Made by a program: the position numbers and the translations under genes. Below, piece after piece: positions 1-8,559 of a stretch of DNA of 64,000 nt. The notes under the pieces are model-generated. The model was not told the DNA's origin. It did no database searches and worked only from the letters and a program-made list of their open reading frames with translations. Positions within the stretch are counted from its first letter, which is position 1, and each line of letters starts with the position of its first letter. The DNA comes from an uncultured Flaviramulus sp. (GTDB taxonomy: Bacteria; Bacteroidota; Bacteroidia; Flavobacteriales; Flavobacteriaceae). The stretch lies in NCBI GenBank assembly GCA_947495125.1, contig CANLXL010000001.1:310001-374000 (forward strand), given 5' to 3'.

Positions 1-887
1 AATATTAATGGAGAAGCAAAGCAACATGTGCATGACAAAAATAGAGCTATAAATGCCATTCGTTTGGTTCCTATTGCTTGAGATAAGTACCCACCAAACA
101 CACATCCTAATCCACCTATACCTATAATTAGAAATGATAATAACGGAATGTTAAACACTACTTCTGGGTGTTTCTTACTATACGTCATTAGCATAATGGG
201 TACAAATGCCCAAAAAGCGTACAATTCCCACATGTGACCAAAGTAACCAAAAGCTGCTGCACGAAATTTGCGATTATGAAATACACTAAAAAAGGCTGAC
301 AGATCTAGTTGTTGACTGGATTTTCTATAAGGACCATCAGGAACTAAAATCACCATCAATAAACCACCTAGTACAGCAAGAATTGATGTTGCAACCAGCA
401 CAGATTTCCATGTAAACATACCCGTAATTTCTTTTAATAAATGAGGAAATGCAGTTCCAATCACTAACGCACCAACTAAAAAACTAAGTGATTTCCCGAG
501 CCCTTTTTCATAATAATCTGCTGCTATTTTCATTCCCACTGGGTAAATACCTGCAAGAAAAAAACCTGTAAAAAAACGAAATAAGAGAATGCTTTTTAGG
601 CTACTGTCTTCCCATATTATACCGGCATTAAACAAAGAACCAAATAAAGCGCAGATAAAAAAAACTTTTGAAGGAGAATAACGATCAGCAATAGTCAGTA
701 TTGCAAATGTCAATGTGCCAATAATAAAACCGAATTGTACCGAGGATGTTAAATGACCTAATGCACTAGCATCAAGTTGAAAATTAACAATCAAATCATC
801 CATTACCCCATTACCTGCAAACCAAAGTGATGTACAACAAAACTGTGATATGATAATGATTGATAGAATTAGTTTTGACTTTATCAC
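1..887 (-). CDS. MFS transporter, 3' end cut by the window edge
   Basis: This is an open frame of about 295 codons that runs off the left edge. The translation is a chain of hydrophobic helices with major-facilitator features: an N-terminal helix followed by WFAGNGVMDD, then a loop before helix 3 with DRYSPSK, and later GLGKSLSFLVGAL and GHMWELYAFWAFVP. It is an inner-membrane carrier, and the substrate cannot be told. The start chosen is a GTG at 887, directly after an in-frame TAG at 888-890. No ATG lies before the first helix, so the start is less certain than the frame. About the last third of a usual MFS protein lies outside the window. Confidence 0.8.
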   Translation of the reverse strand, partial: MIKSKLILSIIIISQFCCTSLWFAGNGVMDDLIVNFQLDASALGHLTSSVQFGFIIGTLTFAILTIADRYSPSKVFFICALFGSLFNAGIIWEDSSLKSILLFRFFTGFFLAGIYPVGMKIAADYYEKGLGKSLSFLVGALVIGTAFPHLLKEITGMFTWKSVLVATSILAVLGGLLMVILVPDGPYRKSSQQLDLSAFFSVFHNRKFRAAAFGYFGHMWELYAFWAFVPIMLMTYSKKHPEVVFNIPLLSFLIIGIGGLGCVFGGYLSQAIGTKRMAFIALFLSCTCCFASPLI

Positions 888-943
888 CTAAAGTTATGTT
901 TCATTGTCCCTGTATTTGAGTAAATATAGGTATTTATTAAATT

Positions 944-974
944 AAAAAAGACTGCCTTTTCAGACAGCCTCTTA
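944..974 (-). terminator. Intrinsic terminator after the 1005-1610 lipoprotein gene
   Basis: On the minus strand AGGCTGTC and GGCAGTCT form a stem with two G-U pairs around a short A-rich loop, followed by a run of six T. It lies about 30 nt past the stop codon of the lipoprotein gene. Confidence 0.7.
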
Positions 975-1004
975 AACTTATTGTATTATTTTTCAGTGCT
1001 TGTT

Positions 1005-1610
1005 TTAAAAAGCAGGTGGTGTTCCTCCATCATCATCACAATCTGTCAAATCAGCTTCAAAATACATTGCCCAACTATTACCTCCAAAGTCTTCTCCCTC
1101 AGCCCAAGCAGTTTCTTCAGAAGGACCATCAACTTCTGCATGTGCTGCAAAACACAATGCTCCCGTAATTTCTCCTATATCAATTGTATAAGTAACTTGG
1201 GTTGTTTCATCTTCATGTACACTTGTATAATCAAAATGTCCAATTTTAGGATTATTTGCTCCAGTAGTAGGGAAACCGTCCTCTTCACAATTGGTAATAT
1301 GCAAATGTGTGGCGTCTAAAACCCAATCACCATTTGTTGTATATGTTACTATTAAATTATCTCCTTCAATATCTATGGTTACTGTTCCAATTTCATGATG
1401 TTGTCCAGCTATTAAATTAACTGTATGACAGTGTTCATCTGAAGTATCTTCTGTTGAACTATCACTTTCTACAACATCAAAACTCTTTTCTTTTTTGGAT
1501 GATTTTTTCTCAGCTAAGACTTGATTGTCAGATTGTTCTATAGTTTCCAGATTACACCCAAAAAAAAACAATCCTAGACTCAAAAGAGACATTCGAGCTA
1601 TACTTTTCAT
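1005..1610 (-). CDS. Hypothetical lipoprotein, 201 aa
   Basis: The N-terminus MKSIARMSLLSLGLFFFGC is a lipoprotein signal peptide with the lipidated Cys at residue 19, so the protein is probably anchored in a membrane facing the periplasm or the outside. An acidic linker follows. A domain of about 130 residues begins near HCHTVNLIAGQHHEIGTV and contains NGDWVLDATHLHI, CFAAHAEV and ETAWAEGEDFGGNSW. Similar conserved-Cys beta-rich domains occur in secreted proteins of Bacteroidota, but I know of no function. The C-terminus is acidic (DCDDDGG). It has its own terminator and is probably monocistronic. Confidence 0.75.
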   Translation of the reverse strand: MKSIARMSLLSLGLFFFGCNLETIEQSDNQVLAEKKSSKKEKSFDVVESDSSTEDTSDEHCHTVNLIAGQHHEIGTVTIDIEGDNLIVTYTTNGDWVLDATHLHITNCEEDGFPTTGANNPKIGHFDYTSVHEDETTQVTYTIDIGEITGALCFAAHAEVDGPSEETAWAEGEDFGGNSWAMYFEADLTDCDDDGGTPPAF

Positions 1611-1781
1611 AACATTTTCTTAAATAGGTTAACACATCAAATATAGCCAGAGGCAAGATGAAAGCAAAATATTTTCGTTGAAACGCATGAATTATATGAA
1701 AAAGAAGGTTTAGTATTACAAGCAATAATGTTTGACACTAACCTGCCTACTTAATTTTGTTAAAAAGTTAAACCTACTAAA

Positions 1782-1813
1782 AGAACCCATTCTAAAAGAA
1801 AAGAATGGGTTCT
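1782..1813 (-). terminator. Intrinsic terminator after the DUF4382 gene
   Basis: A perfect 12-bp inverted repeat (AGAACCCATTCT at 1782-1793 and its complement at 1802-1813) with an 8-nt loop lies 24 nt past the stop codon at 1837. On the minus strand it is followed by only four T, so termination may be moderate. Confidence 0.65.
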
Positions 1814-1836
1814 TGATAGTTATTTTTATCAGAATT

Positions 1837-2676
1837 TCATTCCAACTCTAATACCATTGTTCCGGCCGACTCTATATTACCTACTTCAACACCAATTTCA
1901 TCAGCTGAGGCATAGTCTTGATAACCTTCTCTAAAAATCTTTAAAATATAATTTCCAGCTTCTAGACCTTGTAATACAAAATCGCCATTCTCATCTGTTA
2001 ATGTATCTTTAATCAATAAATCATCAGTAGTATATACTTCTACAACCTGATTTGTAATTGGTGTTTCAGCTTCTTCAATAATTTCAACTACTTTTCCACT
2101 TATAGAACCAGAACTAACTTCTGCATTAACTTTAATGACCGGTTTTAAAATATATTTCCCTGAATTACCTGCTTTAACAATAGACTTCTGAACATTCCAA
2201 TCTAATATGAATGAATACACAAATCCAGCTTCTAACTCTTCATCTAAATTGAGTTTTAAACCTGATTGTTCTGCACTTGGAGTATCTAATGGGATTAACT
2301 CCTCTTCCCCTTCTATTTTAAGCGTATTATTATCGCTTAAAACCAATCTTACTTGTTTTAATATACCAACTGGCACTACTTCATCTGTTAATAACAAACT
2401 ATTTCCAGCTATAAGCTCGGTAATATCAACATTTATTGGATATCCACCTTCAGGAGTAAAACTTTCCCAACTTTCTTCTTCATCAGAAGATTTGTATTGT
2501 ATGTCTATAATTTCAATATTAACTTCTAAATAATCCCCAGGTTCATCAACTAATTTTAATTGAACTCTAGCCGTTTCTTTTTTACTGCTGTTATCACTAT
2601 CGCAATTAACCACTAATAATAATGCTATAATAGTGAATACATTTCCTAAAACAGATTTCAAACACCTAACACTCAT
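1837..2676 (-). CDS. DUF4382 domain lipoprotein with C-terminal carboxypeptidase-regulatory-like domain
   Basis: This 279-aa protein starts with a hydrophobic segment ending in LLLVVNC, a lipobox-like Cys. Residues of about 35-190 match the DUF4382 pattern: an ARVQLKLVDEPGDYLEVNIEI start, a long beta-rich body and a KPVIKVNAE end. Residues of about 192-279 (GSISGKVVEI, TLTDENGDFVLQGLEAGNYILKI) form a Greek-key carboxypeptidase-regulatory-like domain, often found on surface proteins of Bacteroidota. It is probably exported and surface-attached, with no known activity. It has its own terminator and no co-directional partner close by. Confidence 0.8.
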   Translation of the reverse strand: MSVRCLKSVLGNVFTIIALLLVVNCDSDNSSKKETARVQLKLVDEPGDYLEVNIEIIDIQYKSSDEEESWESFTPEGGYPINVDITELIAGNSLLLTDEVVPVGILKQVRLVLSDNNTLKIEGEEELIPLDTPSAEQSGLKLNLDEELEAGFVYSFILDWNVQKSIVKAGNSGKYILKPVIKVNAEVSSGSISGKVVEIIEEAETPITNQVVEVYTTDDLLIKDTLTDENGDFVLQGLEAGNYILKIFREGYQDYASADEIGVEVGNIESAGTMVLELE

Positions 2677-2788
2677 AACTTTCTTTTTTACAGATAATTA
2701 CAAAAATAACATCTACTTCAAAACAAATTAATTCTTAGCAAGCTTTTCGATGAAATACATTCTTTTAAAAATTCAAAAAAAAAGAAAA

Positions 2789-2822
2789 AAGGCCATCTAA
2801 AAAGTAACTTTCAGGCGACCTT
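2789..2822 (-). terminator. Hairpin with T-run, minus-strand terminator
   Basis: Read on the minus strand, AAGGTCGCCTGAAAG folds back on TTTTTAGATGGCCTT with one mismatch and a few G-U pairs, and is followed by a long T-rich run. It lies downstream of the start-less open frame at 2876-3070 and has no intact gene to serve. Confidence 0.55.
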
Positions 2823-2875
2823 ATATATTCTCTTTAAAGAATGAGTCTAACATCAATTTGTTAGGGATATAGCTA

Positions 2876-3070
2876 TTAATCCTCTTCAAGAGAAACACCA
2901 ACAAAATATTGGGCATTAACAAAGTACACAATATTTAGTACAATTTGATAAACATATGTTAACCCTCTCTTAGATTTAGATAAATAAGTTCTATCAATTA
3001 AAATAGAATTTTCTATAAACCTCTTATCTAATCGTTTAAATGAGCTTAATCTATTTAATAGTAGTAGTTT
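2876..3070 (-). pseudogene. Possible remnant: C-terminal part of an unidentified gene
   Basis: A minus-strand frame of 64 codons runs from an in-frame TGA at 3071-3073 to a TAA at 2876-2878. It has no ATG, GTG or TTG at a sensible place. The translation, for example SKSKRGLTYVYQIVLNIVYF ending VSLEED, looks protein-like, and a terminator hairpin follows about 55 nt after the stop. It could be the 3' end of a decayed gene or chance. I do not recognise a family. Confidence 0.25.
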
Positions 3071-3183
3071 TCAACCTCTCTATTACTAAAAACATCCATT
3101 AACAATTAGATTATTAAAAACAACATATTACTTCCTTTTTACTATCTTAGTAACAAACCACACATGAAATTATTAAAAATTCT

Positions 3184-4146
3184 ATGTCTAAGATTTTATT
3201 AATCTGTATTGTTTTTACACTTATAGGGTGTTCGCAAAACAGCTATAAAAAAATGGAGCAGAACACTATTATTAATCTCTATGACGCATTTGGAGATGAT
3301 AAAAAGGGTATAATTAAGGACTTTGGGTTTTCATGCATCATTAAATATAAAGGCAAAACAATATTGTTTGATGGTGGGACAAACGCGAATATTTTTAAAG
3401 GTAATGTGGAAGCCTTAAATATAGACTTGTCGCAAGTTGATTTTGCAATAGCTTCACATTCCCATTTTGATCATATTAATGGTTTTGATTATCTTCTGAA
3501 AGTTAACCCTAATGTTAAAATCTATTTTCCGTTTGACTTGTTTTGGGGAGCCAATATCCCTTTTGATATTTCCGGTAAAGATTCCACAGTAACAGATTCT
3601 TTAGATAAAAAAATGCAATATTTTGGAGGAGATTATAAAGATTATCCATTTAATCAAACAGGACGGTTTTGGAATGCTAATATTGAATTTATTAAAGAGA
3701 ATACAGAAATCGAGCCGGGAATAAAATTAATTACCACATCTTCTCCATTTATGGGATACTTTAACAAATACCCTAGCCTTGATGCCTGTGAAAATTGTGA
3801 ATCTCACAACGCTAAATTCAATGGACTTAAAGAAATTTCCCTGTCACTGACATCCGATAAAGGAGAAATTCTATTTGTAGGCTGCTCTCATAGTACCGTT
3901 GAAAAAATAATTTCGGAGTCTAAGGCATTTACAAAAAATAGCATTGAAATGGTTTATGGTGGTTACCATCTTCTCCCTTATGATAAAACAGCGTTGCTAG
4001 ATCTAGCCGAAAGATTAAAAATTAATTTAAAGGTTAATAAAGTTGCGCCCACACATTGTACAGGACATTTGGCATTTAAAACACTGCAAGATTATTTTGG
4101 AGAAAGTTATGTTTTTGCCGGCTTAGGAGAGCAGGTAAAATTTTAA
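3184..4146 (+). CDS. MBL-fold metallohydrolase lipoprotein (COG1237-like)
   Basis: This 320-aa protein has a lipoprotein signal (FTLIGC). The metallo-beta-lactamase fold shows in order: ILFDGGTN, the metal motif SHSHFDH around residue 93 (Ser replaces the first His of HxHxDH), GCSHSTVEKI, GGYHLLP and PTHCTG near the C-terminus. This set, with the GCSH and PTHCTG motifs, resembles the group that includes the archaeal 7,8-dihydropterin-6-methyl-4-(beta-D-ribofuranosyl)-aminobenzene-5'-phosphate synthase. Here the enzyme would be periplasmic, so that exact reaction is unlikely and the substrate is unknown. An extra Cys pair (CENCESH) lies in an inserted loop. Two TetR genes follow on the same strand after about 130 nt. 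Confidence 0.8.
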   Translation: MSKILLICIVFTLIGCSQNSYKKMEQNTIINLYDAFGDDKKGIIKDFGFSCIIKYKGKTILFDGGTNANIFKGNVEALNIDLSQVDFAIASHSHFDHINGFDYLLKVNPNVKIYFPFDLFWGANIPFDISGKDSTVTDSLDKKMQYFGGDYKDYPFNQTGRFWNANIEFIKENTEIEPGIKLITTSSPFMGYFNKYPSLDACENCESHNAKFNGLKEISLSLTSDKGEILFVGCSHSTVEKIISESKAFTKNSIEMVYGGYHLLPYDKTALLDLAERLKINLKVNKVAPTHCTGHLAFKTLQDYFGESYVFAGLGEQVKF

Positions 4147-4274
4147 CGCATGGATTAAAAATTAGAGGAACAATTAATTGTGGATATTACTTATGAGCCA
4201 AAGGAATAACAATGTTAAAACTTTCGTATAGCCAATTTATAACTTAAAAAAGATAACAAGAGTTTATTATATAT

Positions 4275-4844
4275 ATGAGACCTAAAGAATTTAGTAGAAA
4301 CAGTGTTTTAGAAAAGTGCTTAACGCTCTTTTGGGAAGAAGGGTATAATGGAACTGGTATTCAAGAAATAGTTGACCGAACCAATGTAAATAGATATTCA
4401 CTTTATGAAGAATTTGGAAACAAAGAAGGCATATTAATTGCTTCTCTGGAATTATATAAAAAGAGACATGTTTCCTGGGAACTATTGGCTCAACCTTTAT
4501 CAATAGAGCACGTATTATTTGAATTTTACACGAGTTTTTTTAATCCGTCCAAAGACAATAATCACCCCATAGGATGCTATATTTCCTCTATGGCCATGGA
4601 ACTTAGAGAAACTAATGTAATGCAGGCCTTTTTTAATGCCTATTTAGATTTATTAAAGGATAGATTCGAGCAATTGCTCAAAGAAACATCCACTCTGAAC
4701 ACGAGTTGGATAAAGACAGTGTCACAGCAGCTAACCACTTTCTATTGTACAAGCATGGGTATGTATGTGATTTTTCCGCAAGAAGAGGCAGAGCGGTATA
4801 TTCAGAATAATTTAAACTTAATCACCAAATGTATAAACGGGTAG
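4275..4844 (+). CDS. TetR/AcrR family transcriptional regulator
   Basis: The protein has 189 aa, the usual TetR length. The N-terminal helix-turn-helix reads SVLEKCLTLFWEEGYNGTGIQEIVDRTNVNRYSLYEEFGNK in two blocks (residues about 9-50). The C-terminal all-helical part should bind a ligand and dimerise; it contains PIGCYISSMAMEL, like TetR_C domains of the ComR/AefR type. The gene overlaps the next TetR gene by 16 nt, so the two are made from one message. They differ enough not to be a recent duplication. Targets are unknown; the MBL lipoprotein upstream and the SnoaL-like gene downstream are candidates. Confidence 0.85.
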   Translation: MRPKEFSRNSVLEKCLTLFWEEGYNGTGIQEIVDRTNVNRYSLYEEFGNKEGILIASLELYKKRHVSWELLAQPLSIEHVLFEFYTSFFNPSKDNNHPIGCYISSMAMELRETNVMQAFFNAYLDLLKDRFEQLLKETSTLNTSWIKTVSQQLTTFYCTSMGMYVIFPQEEAERYIQNNLNLITKCING

Positions 4845-5395
4845 ACCAGAATCAATTAATTAAAAAAGCTGTTCCGATATTCTGGGAGAATGGCTATAGG
4901 GCAGTTTCATATCAAGAGCTTGCGGAAGGTATGGGAATAAGCAAATCTTTCTTATACAATCAGTGGGGAAAAGAACAACTTTTATTGGATAGCATAGATA
5001 GTTATTTATCTGAAAATATTGATCCTGTATTTCACTTTATTGAACATAGTGAGAAAGGGGTTGAAGCTATTCGAGAAGTTTATCATGAAGTGGCAAATTC
5101 AAATTTTAATGACGACCCTTGTACTTGCATGCTCATGAATATTGCATTGGAGCTAAAACAAGAGTTGAAAACCCTCAGTCCTGTGTATGATCAATTTCTT
5201 AAAAACATGAGAAACTCATATAGTGCTGCACTGCATAACACTTATAAAGCTGGAGGGATTAAAGACATCAACAAGATACCTGAGTTTGTAGAAATGTTAG
5301 TGGGATTGATGTTCGGATTAAACTTACTGCTTCATTATAAACAGAGTAGTGAACTTATTGTCTACATTGATTCCTTCTTTGATCTTATTGAATAA
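4829..5395 (+). CDS. TetR/AcrR family transcriptional regulator, second of a pair
   Basis: The protein has 188 aa. The N-terminal helix-turn-helix spans QLIKKAVPIFWENGYRAVSY and QELAEGMGISKSFLYNQWGK (residues about 9-50). The ligand-binding half has DDPCTCMLMNIALEL, the position equivalent to PIGCYISSMAMEL in the upstream paralogue. The start codon at 4829 lies inside the 3' end of the preceding gene in another frame, which suggests translational coupling. The two proteins may heterodimerise or share a target. A terminator follows 30 nt after the stop. Confidence 0.85.
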   Translation: MYKRVDQNQLIKKAVPIFWENGYRAVSYQELAEGMGISKSFLYNQWGKEQLLLDSIDSYLSENIDPVFHFIEHSEKGVEAIREVYHEVANSNFNDDPCTCMLMNIALELKQELKTLSPVYDQFLKNMRNSYSAALHNTYKAGGIKDINKIPEFVEMLVGLMFGLNLLLHYKQSSELIVYIDSFFDLIE

Positions 5396-5427
5396 TGAAG
5401 ACAAATACGCTTTGTTAAAAACATCAA

Positions 5428-5456
5428 AAAAGCAGGTATTGTAGAACCCTGCTTTT
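5428..5456. terminator. Bidirectional intrinsic terminator
   Basis: AAAAGCAGG (5428-5436) and CCTGCTTTT (5448-5456) form a perfect stem around an 11-nt loop, with A and T tracts outside. It sits between the convergent TetR and SnoaL-like genes and can serve both. Confidence 0.75.
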
Positions 5457-5479
5457 CTATTGTTTTAGCACTTCAGGGT

Positions 5480-5902
5480 TTAGTCCATCCACCCCAATTC
5501 ACGTAATGCCCATGGTGCATTCCAAATTTTGGTCATACTCGAGACTTTGCCATTGTCATTCATTTTTATGGCGTAAACATAATCGGTATTTGTTGTTTTT
5601 TGAGTTGGTGGAATAGGTCCACCCTCGCCAGTATGTGTTCCAATAAATGTTGAGAAAAAAATAGCAGTATTGGTTTCTTCGTCATAAGCAGAAGCATGAA
5701 CCTCATACCTACTTCCAGGCATTGTCGTATTACTCAAGCCATATACCCAATCAACATAACTTTTAATGTCTTTAACATTAGTTAGAGCTTGAGATTGACA
5801 ATCAAATTTACCATTGCCATCTACATATGCTACACAGGCTTCCCAACCTTTTGCAGATTCACAATTGTGAAAGAATTTTTGAGCATTTTCGAATAAAGTC
5901 AT
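5480..5902 (-). CDS. SnoaL-like / NTF2-fold protein
   Basis: This 140-aa protein has no signal peptide. The sequence FFHNCESAKGWEACVAYVDG, then FFSTFIGTHTGEGGPIPPT, then a TDYVYAIKMNDNGKVSSMTKIWN strand and an NAPWALRELGW end fit the SnoaL-like polyketide-cyclase branch of the NTF2 fold: a small alpha+beta barrel with a pocket of variable use. In bacteria such proteins are often stress-related, and the substrate is unknown. It is convergent with the TetR pair and shares their terminator. The region upstream is the non-coding stretch that ends in repeat copy 1. Confidence 0.75.
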   Translation of the reverse strand: MTLFENAQKFFHNCESAKGWEACVAYVDGNGKFDCQSQALTNVKDIKSYVDWVYGLSNTTMPGSRYEVHASAYDEETNTAIFFSTFIGTHTGEGGPIPPTQKTTNTDYVYAIKMNDNGKVSSMTKIWNAPWALRELGWMD

Positions 5903-6099
5903 AATATTTTGTTTTTAATGGTTTATATATGCAATACTATGGAGTATTGCCCATCATCTAAATAATTTCGTTCAGAAACTTCTCATTGAATTTAGCTAAA
6001 CTTGTATTTACTAACTCTAAAAATGCAACAACAACATGCTTTATAAAAATCACTAATGAATTTCAGATAAAAAGAAAATAATCATCTAAAAATAATGTC

Positions 6100-6281
6100 A
6101 GTCTTAAATATGCTCTCGAATACTCAATTGTACATCAAGCCACACAAATACATATACTAATTAAAAGAATACTAAAAAGACGCACATAGATACATACAGG
6201 TATACACGAACACATTATGGCAAGCTACTGGAGGTACCACAAAAAAATCCCGAAACAATATTGTTTACGGGATTTTTTGTT
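6100..6281 (+). repeat. ~180-bp direct repeat, copy 1 (possible attachment site of a genomic island)
   Basis: It starts with a 27-base block beginning AGTCTTAAATATGCTCTCGA (6100-6126) that is identical at 17975-18001. A diverged but alignable middle of about 95 bases follows. It ends with a 36-base identical block (6222-6257) and a terminator stem. Offsets between the two conserved blocks are 122 and 121 bases in the two copies. The segment CTGGAGGTACCAC looks like the 3' end of a tRNA acceptor arm directly followed by a terminator, which is a common site for integrative elements. No full tRNA is present, so this is inference. Confidence 0.6.
6242..6278. terminator. Terminator hairpin inside repeat copy 1
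   Basis: AAAATCCCG and AAACA pair with TGTTT and CGGGATTTT around the loop ATAT. A-runs precede and T-runs follow, so it can work on both strands. On the minus strand it lies 73 nt past the HMA gene. Confidence 0.7.
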
Positions 6282-6350
6282 TTTACAGGGACAACATTAG
6301 GGACAGCACACACTTTTTTACTTTTTTAATTTTGGCATGATTCTCCTCCT

Positions 6351-6749
6351 TTATTTTAGATTCATCATCATTTCATGGTCATACTGACAACAACCTGGTA
6401 AACCATTATATGCTTCTTCACTACCAGCTACTTTTTCTGTATCATACCCAGAAGCTGCTATAGCTTTGTGAATTGTCATAGCATCAGTTTTAGAATCATC
6501 AAAAGTTATATCAATTTTCTTTTTATCTACATCCCATGTTGCTTTTGCAACACCACCAACACTATTTGCTGCTTTTTCAATAGTTTTTTTGCACATACCA
6601 CAATTTCCTCTGACACCAAAAGACAAGTCTGTCATTGCCATATCATGAGAAACTTCGATAGTTGTCTCTGTATTCTGCTTTGAATCATTTTTACAGCTTG
6701 CTGAACCAATGGCTGCAATTATCGCTACACTTAAAATTACTTTTTTCAT
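6351..6749 (-). CDS. Heavy-metal-associated (HMA) domain lipoprotein
   Basis: This 132-aa protein has a signal peptide with a lipobox (AIGSASC) and a periplasmic HMA fold: FGVRGNCGMCKKTIEKAANSV with the metal-binding CxxC, then AKATWDVDKKKIDITFDD and TIHKAIAASGYDTE. The C-terminus adds GCCQYDHEMMM, rich in Cys, His and Met, which could also bind Cu(I). It probably takes or hands over copper in the periplasm next to the CusABC pump. It is the last gene of the minus-strand copper operon, 34 nt after the adaptor gene. Confidence 0.85.
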   Translation of the reverse strand: MKKVILSVAIIAAIGSASCKNDSKQNTETTIEVSHDMAMTDLSFGVRGNCGMCKKTIEKAANSVGGVAKATWDVDKKKIDITFDDSKTDAMTIHKAIAASGYDTEKVAGSEEAYNGLPGCCQYDHEMMMNLK

Positions 6750-6783
6750 CTTTAAAAATTTAATTGTTATTATTTATAATTAA

Positions 6784-8553
6784 TTATTCTATTACTTGTT
6801 TTACTTCTCCACAGGTAAGCATGGCTTCCCCAAAATATGGATTGATTACTTTTTCTTCTTTGCTCAACCAATATGCTCCATTATTACTGTCTGCCATCGG
6901 ACAAAATTGATAATAAACCTTTTCGTTTACACCAAATAACCGAAGAGCCTTTGCTAAATGCGAAGACAGATGTTTAAAATGATTTCTCTGTTCTTTAATA
7001 TTTAATGTGTTCGAAATTGAATTTGTTGAAGTTTTTAATTCTTTTTCTAAAGTCATCCAATGACTATGCGCATTATCAGCTAATAATTTCATATCAACCT
7101 TTCCTAAATTAGATTGTAATGCTTTTGCAGATTCAGTTACTTTTTTAGAATCCTCATTAACTAAGGCATCTTTCAATTTGATGTAATCATTAAAAACTAT
7201 TTTTAACTGATTTTGAAAATCTTCTGACACTTCTATTCTTTCATTCATATTGGAATGACTTTCATTTGAGCTTGATGGTTTTGAATCCATACCAAGATGT
7301 CCTTCATGACCAGTCATCACCTTAGCTCCTTCTCTATTCATCATGGATTTTTTACCTTGTAATTGTGCAGTAGCATCTACAGTAAACGTGCCATTAGTTA
7401 CAATTTCATCTCCATTATTAACCCCTTCTAATACTTCATAATTTTCTCCAATCCTATTACCTAATACTACTTCTCGTAATTCAAATACAGGTTCGTTAGG
7501 ATTCTTCTTTAGGTACACTACGGAGCGTTTTCCTGTCCATAAAACAGCACTTGAAGGTATAACAGGTATATGTTCTTTAATTGCATTAATAGGCTTTATA
7601 TTACCTTCTATAAACATACCTGGTTTGAGCAAATCCTTTCCGTTATTTAAAATAGCCCTCAGTTTCATAGTTCTTGTTTTAACATCAAGTATAGGGTCTA
7701 TAAAAGAAACTTTAGCATTAAAGGTTTTATTGGGGTATGCATTGGTTTTAATAGAAACATCTTGCCCTTCCTTAAATAGGTCTATTTGATTTTCATAGAC
7801 ATCAAAATTTGCCCAAACTGTATTTAGGTTTGCAATTTTTAACAAAGGTTGCCCTTGCTTTATATAACTACCTTGCTCTACTAATTTTTTAGATACCGTG
7901 CCAGATACAGTAGCATAAATAGAAAAATCCTCTTTTACTTTTCCAGAAGCTTCAATCTGATTTATTTGGGTATCTGATAGCTTCCAAAGTTTTAGCTTGT
8001 TACGAACTGCCTTATATAATTCTGGTTGAGATTCTTTTAAAGAAGAAGTTGTAATAAGTTCCTGTTGTGCAGCAAATAATTCTGGAGAATAAATAGTTGC
8101 CAATAACTGTCCCTTTCTTATTTTTTCCCCTGTATAACTGACGTTTAGTTTTTCTATTCTACCTGAGAAGTAACTGACTTGAACTACGTTTGACTCTTCA
8201 TTTTCAACTATTTTCCCAGAAAGCTTTACTGTATTTCCTTCAGCTATATTATGACCAACAATAGATGTTTGAACGTTAGCCAATGCCATAGCATTTTTAG
8301 TCAGTTTAAATTGGTCTGCTGTTAATCCATCAGTTCCTACCTCAGCAGGAATTAAATCCATACCACATATTGGACAATCCCCTGCTTCTGGTTGCATAAT
8401 TTGCGGATGCATAGAACATGTCCACATTTGATTGCTTTCAACTGTTTCGTTATGATTATGTGCTGTTTCTTCATTGGAGGCACTACCAAAAAGTAACCAT
8501 CCTAACAGAAGTCCCACAGCCAGTATTCCAATATAAATTATATATTTTTTCAT
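6784..8553 (-). CDS. cusB: Efflux RND periplasmic adaptor (CusB/CzcB-like) with metal-binding and DUF3347 domains
   Basis: The protein has 589 aa, longer than a plain adaptor (about 400) because of extra domains. After an N-terminal anchor, residues of about 43-70 carry a heavy-metal-binding motif ([20 protein letters not shown]). The adaptor core follows, with a barrel-sandwich part (NVSYTGEKIRKGQLLATIYSPEL) and an alpha-hairpin (TSSLKESQPELYKAVRNKL). The C-terminal ~150 residues (FQNQLKIVFNDYIKLKDALV, YYQFCPMADSNNGAYWLS) match DUF3347. It should link the CusA pump to the TolC-like channel and deliver Cu or Ag ions. The pump and channel genes lie about 4 kb upstream in the same operon, split from this gene by the ATPase, AraC and PepSY genes. 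Confidence 0.88.
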   Translation of the reverse strand: MKKYIIYIGILAVGLLLGWLLFGSASNEETAHNHNETVESNQMWTCSMHPQIMQPEAGDCPICGMDLIPAEVGTDGLTADQFKLTKNAMALANVQTSIVGHNIAEGNTVKLSGKIVENEESNVVQVSYFSGRIEKLNVSYTGEKIRKGQLLATIYSPELFAAQQELITTSSLKESQPELYKAVRNKLKLWKLSDTQINQIEASGKVKEDFSIYATVSGTVSKKLVEQGSYIKQGQPLLKIANLNTVWANFDVYENQIDLFKEGQDVSIKTNAYPNKTFNAKVSFIDPILDVKTRTMKLRAILNNGKDLLKPGMFIEGNIKPINAIKEHIPVIPSSAVLWTGKRSVVYLKKNPNEPVFELREVVLGNRIGENYEVLEGVNNGDEIVTNGTFTVDATAQLQGKKSMMNREGAKVMTGHEGHLGMDSKPSSSNESHSNMNERIEVSEDFQNQLKIVFNDYIKLKDALVNEDSKKVTESAKALQSNLGKVDMKLLADNAHSHWMTLEKELKTSTNSISNTLNIKEQRNHFKHLSSHLAKALRLFGVNEKVYYQFCPMADSNNGAYWLSKEEKVINPYFGEAMLTCGEVKQVIE

Positions 8554-8559
8554 TTCTAT

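Larger units (their letters stand above)
2677..3183. other. Intergenic stretch with a hairpin and a possible gene remnant
   Basis: These 507 bases hold no intact gene. A hairpin lies at 2789-2822 and an open minus-strand frame without a usable start codon at 2876-3070; both are listed separately. The rest is A+T-rich, and the promoter of the metallo-beta-lactamase-fold gene at 3184 should lie in its last ~100 bases. Confidence 0.6.
5903..6350. other. Non-coding stretch containing repeat copy 1
   Basis: About 450 bases with no gene. The promoter of the SnoaL-like gene should lie near 5903-6000. From 6100 to 6281 it holds the first of two related repeats, whose terminator hairpin can also end the minus-strand HMA gene at 6351. 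Confidence 0.6.

Noticed and set aside
6100-6281. Repeat copy as a tmRNA or complete tRNA gene
   Set aside because: No T-loop, D-loop or tag-peptide frame is present; only the last ~13 bases resemble a tRNA 3' end.
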